A DNA stretch of 64,000 bases from Novosphingobium sp. (lineage in GTDB: Bacteria > Pseudomonadota > Alphaproteobacteria > Sphingomonadales > Sphingomonadaceae). Both the position numbers and the translations under genes were made by a program. Position 1 is the stretch's first letter; each line of letters opens with the position of its first letter. Shown here in pieces: positions 38,982-47,590 of this stretch. The stretch is from NCBI RefSeq assembly GCF_027531025.1, contig NZ_JAPZQX010000005.1:62001-126000 (forward strand), in the 5' to 3' direction. The notes under the pieces were generated by a model. It was not told the origin of the DNA, ran no database searches, and was given only the letters and a program-made list of their open reading frames with translations.

Positions 38982-40259
38982 CTATTTCCCGATGCAGAAC
39001 CGCCCGAACAGTGCATCCAGCATATCCTCGGTGGTTGTGCGACCGAGCAGGCCATCAAATGACACTCGCGCCAGGCGGAGCGATTCGGCCACCAGCAGCG
39101 GATCGCCTTCATCCTCGGCCGAGTGCAACGCGCGGGCGGCGTCTCGGAGCATGTGGTGCTGGCGTTCATTAAGTGCCGCCTCACCGGGCTTGGGCAGCGC
39201 CTGACGCGCCGTGGCAACCAGGTCAGCGATCAGTTCGGCCATGCCCAGCCCCGTGACGGCTGAAATCCGGTGCCGGGGATGCAGTTTGGGCGGAACCCCT
39301 GCCCGATCGCATTGTGCGGCGATCTCCCAGGCGCCAGCCGGACCCTGCCCTTCCGGGCCAAGCCACAGCACCAGGTCGGCCCGGTCCAGCGCCTCAAGCG
39401 CGCGTTCGATGCCGATGGCTTCGACCACATCATCGGTCGCATCATGCAGCCCGGCGGTATCGGCAAACAGGAACGGCACCCCGTCATAGCCCACCGGGCG
39501 GGTCAGGACATCGCGAGTCGTCCCGGCAATCGGCGTGGCAATCGCCGCCTCGTCCTGAACCAAGGCATTGAATAAAGTACTTTTTCCCGCATTTGGTGGT
39601 CCCGCGATGACCACCCGGAAGCCTTCGCGCAGCACTTCGGCCCGTGGCCGCGCCAGCCAGGCGGCAAGCTCGGCACGCAAGGCATCGATCCGGGTCAGGA
39701 AATCGGCCGGCAGGGTTGCCACGTCATCCTCATCGGCGAAATCGAGCACGGCCTCGACCGAGGCGGAAAGGCTCAGCAACCGCTCGCGCCAATCCTCGAC
39801 CCTGCGCGACAGGGCACCTCCCGCCATGGCGATCGCACTGCGGCGCTGCAGCTCGGTTTCGGCCGAAAGCAGGTCAGCGAGGCCCTCGGCTTCGGCGAGG
39901 TCGATCCGGCCATTGGCAAAGGCTCGGCGGGTGAATTCGCCCGGCTCGGCGGCGCGCAGGCCTGGCACGGCAGCCAGCGCGGCAGAGACGGCCGCCACCA
40001 CCGCCCGGCCACCGTGAAGGTGCAGTTCGGCCGTATCCTCACCAGTTGCCGTGCCTGGCCCCGGCAGCCACAGCACCAGCGCCCGGTCAAGCACTTCACC
40101 CGCGCCATTGCGCAGCGTGGCGGCCACCGCCCGGCGCTCTGGCGGCACCCGGCCAACCAGCGCGGCCAGCGCCGCTCCGGCAGCCGGACCGCTGATCCGC
40201 ACCACGGCAATGGCGGCGGGCGGCGCACCGCTCGACAAGGCAAAGATCGTATCGGTCAT
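38982..40259 (-). CDS. mnmE: tRNA modification GTPase MnmE (TrmE)
   Basis: MnmE is the potassium-activated GTPase partner of MnmG. The 425 residues have the N-terminal formyl-THF-binding domain (FALSSGAPPAAIAVVRISGP) and the helical domain. The inserted G domain has GPPNAGKSTLFNAL, AGTTRDV and DTAGLHD. The essential C-terminal cysteine motif CIGK is present at the end (GRFCIGK). The gene is 33 bp downstream of the DUF6489 gene and leads the mnmG-rsmG-parAB series. Confidence 0.97.
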   Translation of the reverse strand: MTDTIFALSSGAPPAAIAVVRISGPAAGAALAALVGRVPPERRAVAATLRNGAGEVLDRALVLWLPGPGTATGEDTAELHLHGGRAVVAAVSAALAAVPGLRAAEPGEFTRRAFANGRIDLAEAEGLADLLSAETELQRRSAIAMAGGALSRRVEDWRERLLSLSASVEAVLDFADEDDVATLPADFLTRIDALRAELAAWLARPRAEVLREGFRVVIAGPPNAGKSTLFNALVQDEAAIATPIAGTTRDVLTRPVGYDGVPFLFADTAGLHDATDDVVEAIGIERALEALDRADLVLWLGPEGQGPAGAWEIAAQCDRAGVPPKLHPRHRISAVTGLGMAELIADLVATARQALPKPGEAALNERQHHMLRDAARALHSAEDEGDPLLVAESLRLARVSFDGLLGRTTTEDMLDALFGRFCIGK

Positions 40260-40292
40260 GGCAGGATCGGGTTCACCCCCGGCGGCGGGCGC

Positions 40293-40550
40293 TCAGTCCT
40301 CGCTCTTCTTCTTGGCTCCGGCCGCAAAGGCCGCGCCATTCTCGACGAATTGCTGGAACAGCTTGAGGCCCATCTGCCCCATCGGCGCGATGTTCTTGGC
40401 GATGTCCTGAATCTGTTCGACATTGCCCGCCCCCTTCATCGCCTTGGCAATTGCCTCGACATAGAACTGGTTGGCCTTGCCCACGTCGGGCAGACCGAGA
40501 AAGGTGCGTGCTTCCTCCGGCGTGCAGTCGATCTCGACATTGATCTTCAT
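40293..40550 (-). CDS. DUF6489 family small protein
   Basis: An 85-residue protein beginning MKINVEIDCTPEEARTFLGLPDV, typical of the alphaproteobacterial DUF6489 family. An amphipathic helical part follows (QFYVEAIAKAMKG and KLFQQFVENGAAFA) and a lysine-rich end. The function is unknown; the helical C-terminus resembles phasin-like proteins but this is inference. AAGGAGAG directly upstream is a strong ribosome site that fixes the start at 40550. It is the first gene of the mnmE series and divergent from the dienelactone hydrolase gene. Confidence 0.8.
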   Translation of the reverse strand: MKINVEIDCTPEEARTFLGLPDVGKANQFYVEAIAKAMKGAGNVEQIQDIAKNIAPMGQMGLKLFQQFVENGAAFAAGAKKKSED

Positions 40551-40683
40551 CTTGCTCTCCTTGGCACGACGGTTCCAGGTCCCTGGCAAAGGAAGCTGGC
40601 ACAGGGCCTTGGCAAAGTCCATCCAGCGGGCATATTGGGCCAAAGCCGATCTCCTTCCCCCCAATCCACCGGGAGCAGCCCCC

Positions 40684-41382
40684 ATGGCCACCAACACCGC
40701 GTTCCCCGCCCTCGATGGCAGTGCCACGATCCCCGCCTATGTCGCCCGCCCGGAAGGCGCGGCGAAGGCCGCGATCATCGTCATTCCCGAGATCTTCGGG
40801 GTGAACCCGGGGATCCGGCAAAAGTGCGACAGCTGGGCCAGGGATGGCTACCTGGCGATCGCGCCCGATATCTTCTGGCGCTTCGCTCCCGGCATCGAGC
40901 TTGATCCCGATGTCCCCGACCAGCTGCAGGAAGCCTTCGGCTATTTCGGCCAGTACGATCCGGACCTCGGCGTGCAGGATATCGAGGCCGCGATCCGCCA
41001 CATTCGCGGCACCGAGGGCGTCGGCAAGGTTGGCCTGGTCGGTTACTGCCTGGGCGGTCGCATGGCCTATATGGCGGCCGCGCGGACCGATATCGATGCT
41101 TCGGTCGGCTATTACGGGGTGATGATCGACCAGATGCTGGGTGAGGCCCACGCGATCGCCAATCCGCTGATGCTGCACATCCCGACCGCCGACCATTTCG
41201 TCGGGCCGGAAGCCCAGGCGGCGATCCACGCCGGGCTGGACAGCCATCCCAAGGTCACCCTGCACGACTACGAAGGGCTCGATCACGGCTTCGCCGCCGA
41301 GATGGGCGATCGCCGCGACGAGGCCGGTGCCCAGCTGGCCGACAGCCGGACCCGCGCCTTCCTGGCAGCCAATCTAGCCTGA
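40684..41382 (+). CDS. Dienelactone hydrolase family protein
   Basis: A 232-residue alpha/beta hydrolase of the dienelactone hydrolase family. The predicted triad is visible: the nucleophile cysteine in VGYCLGGRMAY, an acidic residue in the region HIPTADHFVGPE, and histidine in GLDHGFA. The family glutamate is in IPEIFGVNPGI. The start ATG 40684 has GGGAG upstream. True substrate unknown. It converges on the hydroxylase gene with a 9-bp overlap of the two 3' ends. Confidence 0.88.
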   Translation: MATNTAFPALDGSATIPAYVARPEGAAKAAIIVIPEIFGVNPGIRQKCDSWARDGYLAIAPDIFWRFAPGIELDPDVPDQLQEAFGYFGQYDPDLGVQDIEAAIRHIRGTEGVGKVGLVGYCLGGRMAYMAAARTDIDASVGYYGVMIDQMLGEAHAIANPLMLHIPTADHFVGPEAQAAIHAGLDSHPKVTLHDYEGLDHGFAAEMGDRRDEAGAQLADSRTRAFLAANLA

Positions 41383-42510
41383 ACTGTAGGACCCGATCGC
41401 CTGGAAGAGCCGCGTGATTGCCGCGCGGTCTTCCTCGCCGATCTCGGGCCGCCAGATCTCGAACAGCAGGACGACGCGGCGCTGCGGCCCGTCGTTCTTC
41501 GCCTCGTGTTCGATCGAATCGTCGAAGACCAGCGGCACGCCCGGCTCCCAGGTACGCGTCTCGCTCCCCACCCGCAGCCAGCAGTCCGGGGCGGTGAGGA
41601 CGGGAATGTGGCAGATCAGCCGGGTGTTGAGCATGCCGCTGTGTGGCTTGATGTGCGTGCCGGGCAGCAGGCTGGACCAATGGGCATTGGGTGAACGGCC
41701 GGGGATGACCGGCAAAGGCGCGCGTTCCAGCGCCGCCATGGTCGCGGGGCAGCGCGCGGCGTTTTCCGCCACCACCGCGCCATCGCGCCAGAAGTGGAAG
41801 GCCGACCAGTCCGCCTTGCCCAGCAGGTGATTGGCCGGGGCCGGCCGACTGGGATCGTGGCGGACATAGGGATCGAACCCGGTATCGCCGCCCTCGATCA
41901 CCGCCGCCAGTTCGGCCTGCATCTGCGGCACGAAGGCCAGCATGTCGTGCAGCCAGGGAAACTCGTCCACCTCCCAGAACCGCCGCTGCGGCAGGCCGGG
42001 GTAATAGAATACCTTCGGCTCCTGCAGATAGAGCTGGCGCTGGCCGGTCAGCAGTTCCACCGCCTCGCGCATGGTCGGGCTGAGCGTGCCATCGAGGCTG
42101 CCCAAAAGGTGCGCGGTAAAGTCCTGCTCGGAACTGGCAAGATAGGCCTGCGCATGGGCCCGCAGCGGGACCATGTCGGGCGGACAGTGGCCATCGAAGG
42201 TGATCTGGGCCTCGGCCGCACGATAGAACGAGGAGGCAGCCCGGGCATCCCCGGCCTGCTCACGCAGCCGTCCTTTCATCAACAGCGCGGCTACATCGCG
42301 GATCGCGGCTTCTAGCTGCCGGTCGATCGCCGCCTCGGCCGCATCGCCCCGCCCCAGCACCAGTTCGGCCGTGGCCAGTTCCAGCCAGGGAAAGCCGGGC
42401 GGCGGGACGCTACCGGCCAGTTCGCGCAGAATCGCCGCCGCGCGCGCGGCATCGCGGCGCTGCATGGCCTCGCGGGCCTCGGCCAGGGCAGACTGAAAGC
42501 TGGTTTCCAT
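41374..42510 (-). CDS. Aspartyl/asparaginyl beta-hydroxylase family protein with TPR-like N-terminus
   Basis: A 378-residue protein. The first ~170 residues form helical TPR-like repeats (AREAMQRRDAARAAAILREL, ATAELVLGRGDAAEAAID). The C-terminal ~200 residues form the cupin Fe(II)/2-oxoglutarate oxygenase domain of the AspH family. Iron and co-substrate residues are visible in GTHIKPHSGMLNTRLICHI and FDDSIEHEAKND, with the arginine in RVVLLFEIWRPE. The domain layout parallels the animal AspH enzyme. The bacterial substrate is unknown. Start ATG 42510 (METSFQSALAE). Confidence 0.86.
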   Translation of the reverse strand: METSFQSALAEAREAMQRRDAARAAAILRELAGSVPPPGFPWLELATAELVLGRGDAAEAAIDRQLEAAIRDVAALLMKGRLREQAGDARAASSFYRAAEAQITFDGHCPPDMVPLRAHAQAYLASSEQDFTAHLLGSLDGTLSPTMREAVELLTGQRQLYLQEPKVFYYPGLPQRRFWEVDEFPWLHDMLAFVPQMQAELAAVIEGGDTGFDPYVRHDPSRPAPANHLLGKADWSAFHFWRDGAVVAENAARCPATMAALERAPLPVIPGRSPNAHWSSLLPGTHIKPHSGMLNTRLICHIPVLTAPDCWLRVGSETRTWEPGVPLVFDDSIEHEAKNDGPQRRVVLLFEIWRPEIGEEDRAAITRLFQAIGSYSSG

Positions 42511-42591
42511 GACTACGGCATAGGGCAGGCTGGAACTTCTTCGCAAGGCGCGGCATGATCGGGCGTCATCACGGGAAAAGGAACAGCCACC

Positions 42592-42990
42592 ATGACCACT
42601 CATCCCGGCGTGAATGCCTGGCACGCCTATATGGCCAGCGGCGCCAATGCCGATCTGCTTGGCGCCCTGGTGGCCGATGATGCGGTGTTCCACTCGCCGG
42701 TGGTCCACTCGCCCCAGGTCGGCAAGGCCAAGGTCATGCTTTACCTGCTGAGCGCCGCCAAGGTGCTGGGCAACGACAGCTTCACCTATGTGCGCGAGAT
42801 CGTGGAGGGTAACGACGTCCTGCTTGAGTTCACCTGCATGATCGACGGGATCCACGTCAACGGGATCGACCTGATCCGCTTTGACCACGCTGGAAAGATC
42901 ATCGATTTCAAAGTGATGGTCCGCCCGGTCAAGGCGGTGAACAAGCTGTGGGAAATGATGGCCGCCCAGCTGCAGGCCGCTAGCGCCTAA
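42592..42990 (+). CDS. SnoaL-like / NTF2-fold protein
   Basis: A 132-residue single-domain protein of the nuclear transport factor 2 (SnoaL-like) fold. It has LVADDAVFHSPVVHSPQVGK in the first half and GIHVNGIDLIRFDHAGKIIDF near the end. Such proteins bind or isomerise small hydrophobic ligands, but the family is too diverse to assign one here. AAAGGAA precedes ATG 42592. Its last four bases overlap the stop of the convergent ATPase gene. Confidence 0.8.
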   Translation: MTTHPGVNAWHAYMASGANADLLGALVADDAVFHSPVVHSPQVGKAKVMLYLLSAAKVLGNDSFTYVREIVEGNDVLLEFTCMIDGIHVNGIDLIRFDHAGKIIDFKVMVRPVKAVNKLWEMMAAQLQAASA

Positions 42991-43520
42991 AGCCGCGAGC
43001 GCAGCACGGCCAGCCGCTGTTCCACCCCGGCCAGCGGCAGGTCTTCCACCGCATAGCCATAGCGCCGCCAGGCCGCGGTCACGGCCTCGTCGCTGGCCAC
43101 GGCCTGCTGCCAGTCCTGGATGCGTTCGGGATCCTGCGCATAGATCGCGGCCCAGGCCGGCGCGCGCAGGATCGGGCCGCGATAGCGCAGGTTTCGGCAG
43201 GCCCGGTCCACCGCCTCTGGCACCGGCAGGCCCGAAACGTCGAGAAAACCGACCACGTCGGGAAAGCCGCGATCGAACACCACCGGGCCGGGGTGATCGG
43301 CAAAGCGTTGATACTCGCGCGCATGGGCTTCGAGCATGGCTTCGGCAAACCCCAGCGGGTCCTGCGCGCAGAGGTCCATGCCGCCGGGCTGCTGCAACAG
43401 CCGGCGCGCAACCTCTGGCGATGTGGTCAACCCGGCCGCGGCCGCAGCATCGAGCAGGGTGGTTTTCCCCGCCCCCGGCGCACCGGTCAGAACCGCGTGC
43501 CGGGGGAGGAGCAAGGCCAT
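42987..43520 (-). CDS. AAA family ATPase, small P-loop protein
   Basis: A 177-residue P-loop NTPase similar to the AAA_28/NadR-kinase-like group. It has Walker A VLTGAPGAGKTTLLDA, a conserved SPEVARRL stretch and the acidic GPVVFDRGFPDVV. The overall size and YRGPILRAPAWAAIYAQDPER resemble predicted nucleoside or nicotinamide-riboside-type kinases. The substrate is not assignable. It starts 1 bp after the rho stop on the same strand, so it is probably cotranscribed with rho. Confidence 0.75.
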   Translation of the reverse strand: MALLLPRHAVLTGAPGAGKTTLLDAAAAAGLTTSPEVARRLLQQPGGMDLCAQDPLGFAEAMLEAHAREYQRFADHPGPVVFDRGFPDVVGFLDVSGLPVPEAVDRACRNLRYRGPILRAPAWAAIYAQDPERIQDWQQAVASDEAVTAAWRRYGYAVEDLPLAGVEQRLAVLRSRL

Positions 43521-43521
43521 C

Positions 43522-44778
43522 CTACTGGTTCATGCCAGCGAAGAAGTCTTCGTTGGTCTTGGAATCCTTCATCTTGTCGAGCAGGAATTCCATCGCGTCG
43601 ATCGTGCCCATCTGCATCAGGATGCGGCGCAGGACCCACATCTTGCTGAGCTTGTCCTTGCCGACCAGCAGTTCTTCCTTGCGGGTACCGGACTTGCCGA
43701 CATCCAGCGCCGGGAAGATGCGCTTGTCCGCCACCTTGCGGTCGAGCACGATTTCCGAGTTACCAGTGCCCTTGAATTCTTCGAAGATCACTTCGTCCAT
43801 GCGGCTGCCGGTATCGATCAGGGCCGTGGCGATGATCGACAGCGAGCCGCCTTCCTCGATGTTGCGGGCCGCACCGAAGAACCGCTTCGGCCGCTGCAGG
43901 GCGTTGGCGTCAACACCGCCGGTCAGCACCTTGCCCGAGGATGGGACAACGGTGTTGTAGGCGCGGCCAAGGCGCGTGATCGAATCGAGCAGGATCACCA
44001 CGTCGCGCTTGTGCTCGACCAGCCGCTTGGCCTTCTCGATCACCATTTCGGCGACCTGGACGTGGCGCGTGGCAGGCTCGTCAAAAGTCGAGGAGATCAC
44101 CTCGCCCTTAACGCTGCGCTGCATGTCGGTCACTTCTTCCGGCCGTTCGTCAACCAGCAGGACCAGCAGGAACACTTCGGGGTGGTTGTCGGTAATCGCC
44201 TTGGCGATGTTCTGCAGCAGCACGGTCTTGCCGGTGCGCGGCGGGGCGACGATCAGCGCGCGCTGGCCCTTGCCCTGCGGGCTGATGATGTCGATCACCC
44301 GGGCCGACTTGTCCTTGACGGTCGGATCAACCGTATCGAGGTTCAGCCGCTCGTCGGGATAAAGCGGGGTCAGGTTGTCGAAATTGACGCGGTGACGGAC
44401 CACTTCGGGATCGTCGAAATTGACGCTGATCAGCTTGGTGATCGCGAAATAGCGTTCGCCATCCTTGGGCGCACGAACTTCGCCTTCCACCGTATCGCCG
44501 GTGCGCAGGCCCCATTTGCGGACCTGGTTGGGCGAGACGTAAATGTCGTCGGGACCGGCGAGATAGTTCGCTTCGGGGCTGCGCAGGAAGCCGAAGCCAT
44601 CGGCCAGCACTTCGATCGTGCCCTGGCCGATGATTTCCTCGCCATCCTCGGCCAGTTCCTTGAGGATCGCGAACATCAGGTCCTGGCGGCGCATCGTCGA
44701 TGCGGCTTCAACCTCAAGCTCTTCGGCCATCTCGACCAGCTCGGCGGGGGTTTTCTTCTTGAGTTCTTTAAGGTGCAT
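43522..44778 (-). CDS. rho: Transcription termination factor Rho
   Basis: Rho is the hexameric RNA helicase that terminates transcription. The 418-residue product starts [15 protein letters not shown] and has the RNA-binding CSD-like domain ([18 protein letters not shown]). Walker A is [13 protein letters not shown] and Walker B is [17 protein letters not shown], followed by the secondary RNA-binding segments. An in-frame start at 44871 would add a non-conserved leader and is rejected. The 172-bp leader contains TTGCGC-AAGC-GCGCAA (44799-44814), a small hairpin that could take part in autoregulation. hemJ lies upstream. Confidence 0.97.
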   Translation of the reverse strand: MHLKELKKKTPAELVEMAEELEVEAASTMRRQDLMFAILKELAEDGEEIIGQGTIEVLADGFGFLRSPEANYLAGPDDIYVSPNQVRKWGLRTGDTVEGEVRAPKDGERYFAITKLISVNFDDPEVVRHRVNFDNLTPLYPDERLNLDTVDPTVKDKSARVIDIISPQGKGQRALIVAPPRTGKTVLLQNIAKAITDNHPEVFLLVLLVDERPEEVTDMQRSVKGEVISSTFDEPATRHVQVAEMVIEKAKRLVEHKRDVVILLDSITRLGRAYNTVVPSSGKVLTGGVDANALQRPKRFFGAARNIEEGGSLSIIATALIDTGSRMDEVIFEEFKGTGNSEIVLDRKVADKRIFPALDVGKSGTRKEELLVGKDKLSKMWVLRRILMQMGTIDAMEFLLDKMKDSKTNEDFFAGMNQ

Positions 44779-44950
44779 TGTCGTGGTATTTCCGAAAGTT
44801 GCGCAAGCGCGCAAAGGCTGTGCTGGCCGGTCGATCGATGGGCTTGGAGAAAGCGGATCGGGGCGCGTCAATCAGGTCGGGCGCCCATGCCGGACGGGGA
44901 TCAGATAGGCCTTTGCCGCGATGCGGTCAACGCTGCAACGACCGGTCTGC

Positions 44951-45409
44951 CTAGAACGGCTTCACCACCACCACGACCACGATCAGCACCGCGGCCAGGC
45001 CCGGTACTTCGTTCAGTAGCCGCAGCCGCTTGCCGGTAAAGCGCATCCGCCCCTGGGCCAGGTCCTCGGCATAGCCGGCCATCCAGACATGATAGGCGGT
45101 CAGGATCAGCGCCAGTCCCAGCTTGGCGTGGAACCAGGGTTGGGTGAAGGCGCCAATGCTCATCGCCAGGGCCAGCCCCAGCGCCCAGGTGACCACCAGC
45201 GAAGGCCAGAGGATGATCTTCAGCAGGCGGCGTTCGCGCTCGATCCACAGCGCGTGCTGCGGGCCGCTCGCGCCATCGCGCTCCAGCTCTTCCTGGTGAT
45301 AGACGAAGAAGCGCGGCAGCATGAACAGCCCCGCCATCCAGAACACCATGAACGTGATATGGCCCGCCTTGAGCCAGAGGTAGGTCATGCTGAGCACCCA
45401 CGATAGCAT
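44951..45409 (-). CDS. hemJ: Protoporphyrinogen IX oxidase HemJ
   Basis: HemJ is the membrane enzyme that oxidises protoporphyrinogen IX in most alphaproteobacteria. The 152 residues form four hydrophobic helices. The conserved elements are LKAGHITFMVFWMAGLFMLP (histidine in helix 1), FFVYHQEE, FHAKLGLALILTAYH and the C-terminal LNEVPGLAAVLIV. The length and spacing match HemJ (formerly UPF0093). It sits 12 bp after hemE, which catalyses an earlier step of the same pathway. Confidence 0.9.
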   Translation of the reverse strand: MLSWVLSMTYLWLKAGHITFMVFWMAGLFMLPRFFVYHQEELERDGASGPQHALWIERERRLLKIILWPSLVVTWALGLALAMSIGAFTQPWFHAKLGLALILTAYHVWMAGYAEDLAQGRMRFTGKRLRLLNEVPGLAAVLIVVVVVVKPF

Positions 45410-45421
45410 GGCGACATCATA

Positions 45422-46447
45422 CTAGCGCTTCCACCCGCGCACCAGCGCCAGCAGCTGGCCAACATGTTCGACCGGCGTGGTCTGGCCGATCCCGTGGCCC
45501 AGGTTGAACACGTGCGGGCGATCGGCAAAGGCCTCGAGAATGTGCAGCGCCTGGCGGTCCAGCTCATCGCCCCCGGCCAGCAGCAGCAGCGGATCGAGGT
45601 TGCCCTGCACCGGCATTCCCGCCGGCAGGGTCTTCGCTGCCCAGACCGGGTCGATGGTTTCGTCGATCCCCACGGCATCGACCCCGGTCTCGCGGGCATA
45701 GGCCGCCAGCTTTTCGCCTGCGCCCTTGGGAAAACCGATCACCGGCACCTGCGGGAAGCGGGCCTTCAATTGCCGGACGATCGCCGCATTGGGGGCAATC
45801 ACCCAGCGCTCGAACTCGGCCGGAGCGAGGCTGCCGGACCAGCTGTCGAACAATTGCACGGCCTCGGCTCCGGCCTGGATCTGCCCGGCCAGGTATTCGA
45901 CCGTCACGGCGCTGATCGCGTCGATGATCGCCTGGAACCCAGCGCGGTCGCGATAGGCATAGGCGCGGGTATCATGCTGGTCGCGGCTGCCCTCGCCGTT
46001 GACCATGTAGGTCGCCACAGTCCAGGGGCTGCCAGCAAAGCCCAGCATGGTCTTGTCCGCCGGCAGCGCGGCACGGACCAGCTTTACGGTCTCGTAGATC
46101 GGCTCCAGCCGCTGCGGCACGGCGCTGAGGCTGGAAAGCGCCGCATCGAGCAGCCGGGGTGACAGGTGCGGGCCTTCGCCCACCAGGAATTCCAGGTCCT
46201 GCCCCATGGCATAGGGCACGATCAGGATGTCGGAAAACAGGATCGCCCCGTCGAAGCCAAAGCGGCGGATCGGCTGGAGCGTGATCTCGGCGGCGGCCTC
46301 GCTATCGTAGACCAGCGGCAGGAAACCGCCCTTGCTGGCCCTGAGCGCCCGGTATTCCGGCAGGTAGCGCCCGGCCTGGCGCATCAGCCAGACGGGCCGC
46401 TCGGCCGTGTTTTCGCCAGTCAGGGTACGGAGCAGCAAACCGGGCAT
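45422..46447 (-). CDS. hemE: Uroporphyrinogen decarboxylase
   Basis: HemE converts uroporphyrinogen III to coproporphyrinogen III. The 341 residues contain the substrate-binding signature VWLMRQAGRYLPEYRALR near the N-terminus, ILFSDILIVPYAMGQ and GFAGSPWTVATYM. The C-terminal FNLGHGIGQTTPVEHV is also present. Its start at 46447 borders the proposed origin. hemE next to the origin is the arrangement described for Caulobacter and Rickettsia. Confidence 0.97.
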   Translation of the reverse strand: MPGLLLRTLTGENTAERPVWLMRQAGRYLPEYRALRASKGGFLPLVYDSEAAAEITLQPIRRFGFDGAILFSDILIVPYAMGQDLEFLVGEGPHLSPRLLDAALSSLSAVPQRLEPIYETVKLVRAALPADKTMLGFAGSPWTVATYMVNGEGSRDQHDTRAYAYRDRAGFQAIIDAISAVTVEYLAGQIQAGAEAVQLFDSWSGSLAPAEFERWVIAPNAAIVRQLKARFPQVPVIGFPKGAGEKLAAYARETGVDAVGIDETIDPVWAAKTLPAGMPVQGNLDPLLLLAGGDELDRQALHILEAFADRPHVFNLGHGIGQTTPVEHVGQLLALVRGWKR

Positions 46448-46765
46448 TGCGCGATTCCAATCAAATACAAATTAGATTCTTAATAGGATTCTATAGCTGT
46501 TGGGCTGTGGATAGCGGGGATGGCCGCCCCTTGCCCGATTTGTCCCGGCCTGAACAGGGCAAAGCGTGGGTGCGACTCTGCGGACAGGCTGGTCAAGCCG
46601 CACTTGTCCCCACTGTCCCCAGCCTGTGGGAATCCTTTTCCACCTGTCCACAAGAGTCCCTTTTGAACGCCGGTAACGGGCAGCGAATTGCGGCCCGAAC
46701 TTGTCCCGGCCTTTCTCCCGTGGTTTATGCGGCACTCTGTCCACAGGGGTTCCCTGACCAGCATC
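46448..46765. other. Candidate chromosomal origin of replication (oriC)
   Basis: This 318-bp gene-free stretch lies between divergent hemE and ppsR. That is the junction holding the Caulobacter origin, where ppsR is the RP001 homolog. Its hemE side (46453-46498) is strikingly AT-rich and could be the unwinding element. DnaA-box-like sequences are TGTGGATAG (46506-46514, one mismatch to TGTGGATAA) and CTGTCCACA (46644-46652 and 46737-46745, two mismatches). TCCCCA at 46607-46612 and 46616-46621 resembles the weak W-boxes of Caulobacter. GANTC sites lie at 46453, 46475, 46487, 46574 and 46654. No coding sequence is supported here. Promoters for hemE and ppsR must also lie inside. Confidence 0.75.
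46453..46498. other. AT-rich element with three GANTC sites, putative DNA-unwinding element
   Basis: A run such as ATCAAATACAAATTAGATTC inside very GC-rich surroundings carries GATTC at 46453, 46475 and 46487, on the hemE side of the proposed origin. It may also contain the hemE promoter. Confidence 0.55.
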
Positions 46766-47590
46766 ATGCCGCGCCTTCACCTCCACCTGCTTTCGGATTC
46801 GACCGGCGAAACGCTGGAGACGATTGCCAAGGCCGCGCTCGCCCAGTTCGAGGGGGCCGACGTCAGCCGCCATTTCTGGCCGATGGTCCGCTCGCTCCAG
46901 CACCTCGACCGGATCATGGGCGAGATCGCCAGCCATCCCGGGCTGGTCTTCTATACCCTCGCCAATCTGGAGATCCGCGATCGGCTGGAGGAACGCTGCC
47001 GCGCGCTGGGCCTGCCGACAGTGGCGGTCCTGGAATCCGCGGTCGAGGCGCTCAAGGCGGCGTTGGGCCAGCATCCTCACGCCCGGCCCGGTCGCCAGCA
47101 CGCGATGGACGAAGCCTATTTCGCGCGCGTCGATGCGATCCACTACACGATTGCCCATGACGATGGCGTGGCCTGGGAAGACTGGGAACAGGCCGACATT
47201 GTCCTGGCCGGGGTATCGCGCAGTTCGAAGACGCCGACCAGCATCTACCTCGCCAATCGTGGGTACAAGGTGGCGAATATCCCGATCGTGGTGGAAAGCC
47301 CGCCCCCGCCCGCGCTGTTCGGGCTGCGCCACCCGCTGGTCGTTGGCCTGACCACCGCGCCCGAGCGGCTGGTCCAGGTTCGCCGCAACCGGCTGCTGTC
47401 GCTGAACCAGGTCCCCGAAACCGCCTATGTCGACCAGGAACGCGTGGCCAAGGAAGTGCAATATGCCAGGCGGATGTTTGCCGATAATGGCTGGCCGGTG
47501 ATCGACGTGACCCGTCGCTCGATCGAGGAGACAGCCGCTGCCGTGATCAATTTCTTCAACGAACGCCGTTCCGCGGAGCAGGCCGAGTGA
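46766..47590 (+). CDS. ppsR: PEP synthase regulatory protein, DUF299 kinase/pyrophosphorylase
   Basis: DUF299 proteins are bifunctional ADP-dependent kinases and Pi-dependent pyrophosphorylases that control pyruvate,water dikinase or pyruvate,phosphate dikinase. The 274 residues start [18 protein letters not shown] and carry the P-loop-like [18 protein letters not shown]. They end with the typical [16 protein letters not shown] 46766 is preferred over starts further upstream that would run into the origin-like DNA. It overlaps maf by 4 bp and opens the rightward ppsR-maf-aroE-coaE series. Confidence 0.93.
   Translation: MPRLHLHLLSDSTGETLETIAKAALAQFEGADVSRHFWPMVRSLQHLDRIMGEIASHPGLVFYTLANLEIRDRLEERCRALGLPTVAVLESAVEALKAALGQHPHARPGRQHAMDEAYFARVDAIHYTIAHDDGVAWEDWEQADIVLAGVSRSSKTPTSIYLANRGYKVANIPIVVESPPPPALFGLRHPLVVGLTTAPERLVQVRRNRLLSLNQVPETAYVDQERVAKEVQYARRMFADNGWPVIDVTRRSIEETAAAVINFFNERRSAEQAE

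Noticed and set aside
43336..45039. 567-residue open frame on the plus strand
   Set aside because: Antisense to rho and the spacer around it; low-complexity composition.
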